Source: Paramyrothecium sp. XJ0827
Lineage: Eukaryota > Ascomycota > Sordariomycetes > Hypocreales > Stachybotryaceae
DNA length: 64,000 nucleotides
Assembly (NCBI GenBank): GCA_020881915.1
Contig: JAJFPB010000009.1
Location: 2,108,001 to 2,172,000 of the forward strand
Reading direction: 5' to 3'
The notes under the pieces are model-generated. The model was not told where the DNA came from and did no database searches. It saw nothing but the letters and a program-made list of their open reading frames with translations. This document shows, in pieces, positions 57,342 to 64,000 of this stretch (position 1 is the first letter of the stretch; every line of letters starts with the position of its first letter). The translations under genes and the position numbers were made by a program.

Positions 57342-57846
57342 CTTTGAGGTTGCGCAGTTGTCGATTCTGGGTAGGTGAACATCTGTCGGATGGTCGGTGA
57401 AGCACGAGTGGGATGGATTACAGGCAATTACTCCTGAGCTTCAAGGCAGTTGGACTTTTTTCTTCGTCTTTTTTTTACCATTCCATATGGGTCTTTGAAT
57501 TTGACCCAATCTTTAAGATGTTGAACGCATCGTTCGAAAGAAAAGTTAAATCAAATTTGCTATGCACACGTGAAGTATTACATCGTCATGTGGCCATGAC
57601 GGTCAAGCCCAAATAGCAAGGTTAAATGCCAAAAGTACCCTGGAGAGACTTCGATGTTTCTACATTCGGATTTCACACTCCCTTATATGCTTCAACATAA
57701 GTAGGGGTCAATAAATGCATGTCTGATGCTAGACACAACTTACATGGTAATTTATCTTTGTAAACCAGCCACAGCGGAAATTTACATTATCATGCATTGG
57801 TCTTTGAGAATGAATAAAATTCTTCATATTGCAGCTGACAGCATAT
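57342..57846. other. Intergenic region
   Basis: About 0.5 kb between two same-strand genes (F-box protein and OSTA-type protein). No feature seen. Confidence 0.4.
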
Positions 57847-59453
57847 TTAAGCTCTATGCATGGCCTCGGTGAGACTTTTCGTTCTCGTCCAGTGATTCGA
57901 AGCGTTGCCAGTGCTAAACTGTTGCTGGAGCTCGTAGTCAAATCGCTTAGAATCTACTCTGCGTCGTGCAACGAATAGCCAATAGAGTCCTGTCCCAATG
58001 TTGTATATGATATCACTGATGTTCAGTGCATCCAGTATCGCCCTCCAGCCCATGGCTCCGCCTTGTTTTACAAGCTGACGTGGCTCGCTGATGAGGTTTT
58101 CGGTGTCACTATGGAAGGAGCCCCGACGGTTCGAGTTTTGTGTTCTGGTCTGGTCACTTATCTGGTGGTAACCTGGCCCTGTGAATGTGGTGTTATGGTC
58201 TGAAGAGTTATTGTTGGAAGTTGAGTCCTCCACTAGTGGCCGTTTCCTCGTGATGAGCTTCGGCGTCGGTTCGTAACCAGGGCAATACGGCGCGGACGGA
58301 TATGCCCATATGTGCATAAAAGACACAACCATCATCTCAAAGCAGAGGATTGTATTTGGGATTCCAACTGCCAAGGATGGAAAGGATATTTGGAGAGTAG
58401 GTTGAAGGGGTCCGCCGTCGCCAGTTAATCTTTCGAACAGGAACTATTTGGCTTAGTACTAACGCCTTTCCGCCAGATGAATGATGAGCGCACTTACAGT
58501 CTGGACAAGGAACAGAAAAATGACGAGTTTGACGGCAATGAACTTGAATAATGGGTTGTGCTCCTTCAACGCCTCTTTAGTTTGCTGGTAAAACTGGAGA
58601 AGGAAGAGCATGGCGTAAACCAAGGACAATATTTCGATGATCGTGACCTGGGTTTGTTAACATAGCCTTAGTTGAAGAACACGTGGGTCATAACCTCACC
58701 CAAATATTAACATGCTGTCTGCTGTTGGACTCAGCGCAGTAAACATCGAGCGCCTCTGCGACGCACTTGGTGATGGCACCAAGGAACTTGATGAGACAGA
58801 ACTGGTGAATTGCCAGCCAGATTATCTGCAAAGACAAGTTAGCCAGGCATGCAGGTGAGAGTCGTTAAGCTCTCACATTCAGCCATCGTAGACCATCCAC
58901 TTTGCTTTGTCCGCAGCATCGAAATGGCGCTCGAATCACCCTGATAGGTATGATCCACTTCAGAGGCAGCAACATGTTGAACACTCGCCGCAATTCAGCC
59001 ATGTCTGGACGGATGTACTGGCATAAAAGCAGGAAGAATGCGGCGACTACCAACGACTCGTAGAACTCGTAGAGGGCGGCAATGTAGACATGTGCTTCGT
59101 AGAATTGAATGCTTATTGTGCAGCAGATGCAGTAGACAGGAACCATGAAGAGAATGCGAATAATCCTGAGCTCATCTTAGTAAAACGATGTATTTTGGTG
59201 AGCAGAAAGGGCAAACGCATTGCCTCTGGGACTTCGGGACTGTGTAATTTGTCGCATGGCGATAGATCTGGAAGAAAGAGCTCATGCATGCGATGATGGT
59301 GAATATGGTAGAGAGACCGAGAAGCAGGTCATGAACTTGAAAGTTCCGAAATAGTGCTTCTTCGTCCACTTATGAAGTTAGCGCCAGCCTGAAGCCGGAC
59401 AAGACGCACACGTTACCTGGGACATGCAAAGGGTGTTCAGCACATTGCTCCAT
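57847..59453 (-). CDS. OSTA/TMEM184-family (DUF300) membrane protein
   Basis: Several exons. The first, 59453-59417, starts MEQCAEHPLHVP and joins VDEEALFRNFQVHDLLLGLS. An intron with a ttactaag branch site and a tight acceptor follows near 59210-59165. Multi-spanning membrane segments are seen: LLLGLSTIFTIIACMSSFF, ILFMVPVYCICCTISI, LVVAAFFLLLCQYI, the pair LIKFLGAITKCVAEALDVY and IIEILSLVYAMLFLLQFY, and ILCFEMMVVSFMHIWAYP. The long, Asn/Thr-rich C-terminal tail is presumably cytosolic. Family members are linked to organic solute or vacuolar functions; the substrate here is unknown. Spacing of the helices fits the family, although I did not resolve every exon border. Confidence 0.8.
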
Positions 59454-60994
59454 CTTGGTCAAATTGACTGAGATATCACCGGTGAGGGAGCAACAGAAGG
59501 AAATATGCCACCCAAGAATCGAAAGAAGTATATTTAAATGAAATCCATGATTGATGTAATGAAGAGTTGCCTTAGACCAAGAATTTGGAATGTAACTGTC
59601 ATTTACATAATTCCCGAAGTCTTACCTCAACTTCCGCTGACCAATCTCGAACTACACGATCGTTCCCAGCCTTACCCCCCAGGTCCCCTGCTTAGCTCAC
59701 GCACCCTGCATCTGCAGGGCTGATGGCCATGGAGATGAGATCGCCCAGCCGGGCTGATGCTGGGTTGCAGCGCTAAGTACGGAAGTTAAAGTCAGATTCC
59801 GTGTCTAATTGTACGTCAGATGCATGTCCAATTTTAGCGATCAGCCACGCCCCCCTAACGTCCGCATGGAGGGCGGAGTGAGATGCTGATCCGTTGCATC
59901 AATGTGTGGAAGGCTTCCATGGTCATCATATTCATGTGAACGATGGTCTTCAGCTCATCGGTTTCTAGATTCCTCAGGTGGCATAGCACACAGCCGATCA
60001 ACCTAATATTGCTTACGCATATCACATTTGAGATGCTGTTCTCATTTTGCAGTCGACTCTTTGGGCAAAGCGGAATACGAAGCAAACAAAATGTCCCACA
60101 TTCTATGGCAGTGTTTGCTTGCTTACTACTGCCGCATCAGAGTCTGCCTTATCTATGGTGAATGATGCGAGCCCCTGATGATCTTGTACTTGAAGTCTTT
60201 TTCTTCCACTCTGTCGCTTCCCTCAATATCAATCTCATTTTGTCCCATCTTGCCCTAACCAAGCTATACATGGTCATGGCGTCAAATGGACAGATATTCA
60301 ACGTCCCAACGGCGAAGTGAGCCTCCTGCCATGGAAGTGCCTGGCCCATCACGTGCAAACATTAGCAGATTTCAATAAATCCTCTGCAAGTCCTCAATGG
60401 GTTTAAACTCACTCACCTGGCCGGATCACCAGGCACAGAATAAAATTATGGCCTCGAGGCTGAGCGGATTGGTGATACTTCACACACTGGTTCACCAAAA
60501 AGGAACAGGTCCTAGTCGAAAGCCCATAAACTGTCTCGTCTTAATTGATGAAGCCAAAAATATCCGCCCTTCCATTAACAACAGCTCAAGAAATGTAAAA
60601 GATCAAGCCATTCACAACTAGCGGCTCATGCGTGGTTGCCGCATCGGCCAAATTTTCGCCGATCATGGTTCGCCCTATATCTCCAATCAATTAAGCTTTG
60701 CACTACCATCATATCACCCGATTTTTGCCTCAAGTTGAATAATGCTGGAGTGCCTTGAAACGGGAGACGACCGGTCCAGGCCCTTGCCTATTCCTCTTTT
60801 GTGCGTTGTGAGAGGTGAAAACCTTCGCCGTTTCAAGTACCTCGTGATAAAGCGGGAGCTAGAGAGTATCCGGACAAAAGGTGCCAAACCTGAAGGGGTA
60901 AGAAAAACGGGAGAAGCAAAAAAGAAGAGAGAAAGAAAGAGGGAAAAAACTGAAGGGCCTAAGCAAAAGCAGAGAAGACACCTTTAAAAAGAAT
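59454..60994. other. Region without a confident gene
   Basis: About 1.5 kb. Two short minus-strand frames, at 59855-60085 and 60149-60358 (the latter with MYSLVRARWDKMRLILREA), look somewhat coding and may be remnants or exons of an unresolved gene, but no domain was recognised. Confidence 0.35.
60986..60990 (-). terminator. RNA polymerase III terminator of the tRNA-Ile gene
   Basis: Five T residues on the minus strand begin four bases after the tRNA 3' end. Confidence 0.75.
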
Positions 60995-61079
60995 GGTCCC
61001 TGCCAGGGTCGAACTGGCGACTTTTGCATAACACATTGGAATATTAGTACAACACTCTAACCAACTGAGTTAAGGGACC
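60995..61079 (-). tRNA. tRNA-Ile (anticodon AAU) with a 12-nt intron
   Basis: Reading the minus strand, the acceptor GGTCCCT pairs with AGGGACC. The D stem is ACTC/GAGT, the anticodon stem TTGTA/TGCAA, and the T arm GCCAG-TTCGACC-CTGGC. The loop is CUAAUA then A, which gives anticodon AAU for isoleucine. A 12-nt insertion (TTCCAATGTGTT) lies between positions 37 and 38, the standard place for a tRNA intron. The gene is 85 nt; 73 nt after splicing. No mismatch suggests decay. Confidence 0.93.
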
Positions 61080-64000
61080 CGCTTTGGATGCTCTGTTAGG
61101 TGCCCAATGCGAATATACGGGCACGGCCCGTGTTCGGTTGAGACCCGCTCTCCCATCGCGCTTCCACTTCTTGAGTAAGTCATTTTCAACTTACGCGGTC
61201 TGTCCGTTTGGGTTGGTAATGCATTCGTTTTGGAGCTTCAACCCATCCCGAGGTGGCAGAGTTCTACGGCAGCCGGTTAATATATATGCGGGATGTAAGG
61301 CTGCCAGCAAATCTCCCCTCGCCGAGTCTGCAGACTGCCACGTGCTTTCGTTTGTCTGTTTTGTCACGCGGATAGGGGTATAGGGCGGTATCATGTTGGG
61401 TTGGCCATCCTTGCACCACATCAGTGGCTTCACAAACGAAACGAGCTACTGGAATTCATGTTGCAAACTGTCCAGGCGAGCCCTTGTCAAAGAGACCCCT
61501 AACTGAGACATTTTCTTCGTCTCTCGGTCGACAATAGAGAACATGGGATCAGGCGATTTACTAAATCCACCGCCTATACTTCTTTCGCCTTGAAACGGGG
61601 AGGCGTTCAGGTAAAGCACTGTATGAAACTGAGGATAATATCAACGCCCTTTGGTTCACGGTCTTTGACCTCTTTCCCCAAGCAAGCCTTGTCAAGGCGC
61701 CTCTCATGGTTTGGAGAGGAGGTGGTTGGCCAGCTCACAAGCATCGTGGTCATTTGTGTCACGGCGGGGATGATAGCTGCTTTGGTATGGCTTCAGCTTT
61801 GCACGATTTTGATTATAGCCCAATTCTATTTGAGTACACTTTTCCATTGGATGTCTAGAAGAAACAGAGAAGTAGTCTGTTGTCCGGATTTAACAACAGG
61901 CTTGGGATGATGACATCTTCGCAAGGTCTTCTACATCTTCACCACCAGCCTCGACAAATTCTTTAGCACGGTGGGAAATGGAAGCATTGGTATTCGGAAA
62001 ATATCCCGGAAAGTTGAACTTCACTGCGTACCATGCTGCTTTATTTTTCACGTTATGAATAAATCGTATAGACGCGCAAGCAAACTCAGTTGCTCGGTCA
62101 ATCGTGTTCTAATTTGAGGCCTTCATTGATCATCGGGCAATACGACTCCCCTAACTGGCCTTTGTATTTCGAGTGGCCCAACTCAAAATGGATTGTGAGT
62201 AGGCAAGGTATTACCTCTGCGAGATCTGCGAGCTTTGCAGCATGAGAGCCCATTCGCCTTGTCTAAGTGATTGCCGTTACAGTGACTGCATGCTACCTTG
62301 CCGTCGCCAGTGCATGATATGAGGTCAATTACCGATGAGCTCGTGTTGAGTCCAGCTTGACATGGTCTTGGTCTAGGCCCCTCTTCCGAGCCAAGCTTTG
62401 CGATGATCACTTGGTATTCGCCACCGGCCTGTTACTTCGCCCGTTGTCCTGGCCCATTCCGTCAATAAAGTCTGTGCGCCAAAATGATAGCTCTTTGACA
62501 TGTTCTGGATTCATGGATCAAATATTGGACACTGAACTCTGTACAGCTGCTCTCCCCGTCACACTATCTATGATACCTATTGGTTGAATATTGCTGCAGT
62601 GCTTCCCTCTACCTACTGCGTTGCGGCGGACATCTGTGGCGAGTCTGCAGCAATATGCAGGAACACTTTCCACCAATCGAAGAGGCCTCATGGATAACAA
62701 CCCCTGCATACCTGGTCGGGTAAAGCCTTGCAAAGCAAAGGATGCGCCTCCGGCGGCTTCCCTCCGGCAGATAGACAGTTCGCTTAGTAGAGCCCTTGCC
62801 GCCGCCTGATCCTCTGCCGAGCACAATCTCACAGACGGGCGTCCACTGTCAACACCGCTCAATCGGCGAGCTAACAACACCCCACTTTACCTGTCTCGGT
62901 TGGCTCGGAAGCCGTCCGAGGTGGGATGTCCCCTGTAGTGCCTTGGCCATCTTCTCTCCAAAGCTCACTTCTCCGGCACAGGCAGAGCCGTGAAGAGCCC
63001 AGATCCCGGTCCAAACCGCGGGAGTGGCTATGCTTCTAGCGCAATATGAGACGTGCCCCTGCCAAGTGTCCCTCCGCTTAACATTCGATGTCTGGCTACC
63101 ACCTGTACTTGGGCCCAATTGTATCGTCCCTGGGGACGCCCACCGGCCGCCAAGGCTGCACGTTGAGGGGTCCAGCCTTCTAAGATTCTAGCTTGCCTCT
63201 ACCGAATCCTGGCACATGGGAAACTCAATCGCCAGAGCCAAGACGATCTGGAAAGCAGTCGGGGCATGACCGCCCTGATGTCCTTGGCTGACGTCCACTT
63301 TTTGTTTGCCAGGCCGCTTCACGTGGGTACATGATTTAAGTGTTATCACGGACGGACGGGGAGAAAAAGGCGAGAGCGGAGAAGTGAACAGGGCAGCCGT
63401 GACAAGGGTGGCCCAAAAGCTCCGTCATCCCGGTAATGTTATACAGCAGCGTAACCGAAAGAGCTATTTTACTCATTCCATTAGTGATGATCGGGCCTTC
63501 AAGCCCGGGTATGAACCACGGGAACAGCGAACGACTGATGAACGGGGATTTTCAGGGACCAGACGGGCGAACCAAAAACGCCTGGTAGCACGTGTGTTCT
63601 AGGCAGTAGTTGTGAACTCAATTGCGCCAGGGCCACAGTCCAAGGTTACATGAAGATTGGATGGGACTATCACTGGGAGTTTCTCGATTAAGTGTAGACT
63701 TACCAAGTTGAAGTTTGGGAAAGCAAGACGGCCAGGCTGATTCGTGTCTTCCAGAACCTGGTACACGTTTGCTGGCGGTGAGTTGTTACGAGAATCTAGG
63801 ACTTCATGCCGCAAATGAAATGCTTGGCGCCAGAAGCTGCCTACGAAGCCCTGAGATTAGCGCAAGCACTGGCGAGACGTGGCTCGGCAATGCTTCCAAC
63901 GCGCACTAGGCTTGGTCGCCATTAGCGTCGTCGACACGGCGCCCGGACCGACGGAGAGCGCGGGGACCGACGGAGAGCGCGAGAACGAAATGGCAGGTTT
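61080..64000. other. Region without a confident gene
   Basis: About 2.9 kb of mostly short frames. A 106-codon frame at 61590-61910 has one hydrophobic segment and no domain. On the minus strand near 63650-63800 a coding-like piece (NVYQVLEDTNQPGRLAFPNFN) ends in a good donor (gtaagt, near 63706) and is preceded by a good acceptor. It may be an exon of a gene coming from beyond the right edge, but I could not name it. Confidence 0.35.
63945..63981. repeat. Two tandem 18-nt copies at the right end
   Basis: The 18-mer ggaccgacggagagcgcg occurs at 63945-63962 and again at 63964-63981, period 19. Whether it continues beyond the window is unknown. Confidence 0.8.

Overview
The window is nuclear DNA of a filamentous ascomycete (Pezizomycotina). 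The evidence is many short GT-AG introns of about 40-115 nt, Zn2Cys6 and bZIP-type regulators, NLR-like STAND genes, an AA9 monooxygenase, a fungal CBM1 domain, and a tRNA-Ile(AAU) gene with a small intron. The set of plant cell wall enzymes suggests a plant-associated or plant-degrading fungus, probably a Sordariomycete; the species cannot be fixed from the sequence. Coding models were spliced by hand from frame continuity and GT/AG borders. Wherever exon borders are given the spliced length is a whole number of codons.

Layout. 1-8.2 kb: the 3' end of a zinc-type alcohol dehydrogenase, a CorA-like channel gene, a minus-strand bZIP/zinc-finger fusion gene, and a divergent DUF7580 gene. 8.5-15.5 kb: a GT34 glycosyltransferase, about 2.3 kb with no recognisable gene, a D-2-hydroxyacid dehydrogenase, and the relic of an aldo-keto reductase. 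16.5-26.3 kb: a nine-exon seven-TM protein, a secreted metzincin-like protein with a cellulose-binding tail, a fungus-specific hypothetical protein, and a GH16 enzyme without a signal peptide. 28.4-38.7 kb: a carbohydrate block with a secreted pectin lyase, a Zn2Cys6 regulator, an intracellular-type GH3 beta-glucosidase, and a divergent sugar transporter of the lactose/cellobiose permease type. 39.9-48.8 kb: a damaged hydrolase/NB-ARC/TPR NLR gene, a UPF0658 Golgi membrane protein, and a flavin monooxygenase-like protein with Arg-Ser tails. 48.9-64 kb: a TpA-rich repeat relic, a small zinc-ribbon protein, an AA9 LPMO, a GXWXG/DUF4334 protein, an F-box protein, an OSTA/TMEM184 protein, the tRNA, and about 3 kb with no clear gene.

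How the genes may work together. AA9, pectin lyase and the CBM1 protein act outside the cell on plant polymers. The transporter and the leaderless GH3 enzyme look like an uptake-then-hydrolysis pair for cellobiose or a similar disaccharide. They share a 0.9 kb promoter with eleven CreA-type SYGGRG hexamers, and a candidate regulator lies 1.2 kb beyond the glucosidase. The DUF7580, NLR and bZIP/zinc-finger genes belong to fast-evolving fungal recognition-type families. Two genes are visibly degraded (aldo-keto reductase, NLR). No CRISPR array, prokaryotic element or intact transposon was seen.
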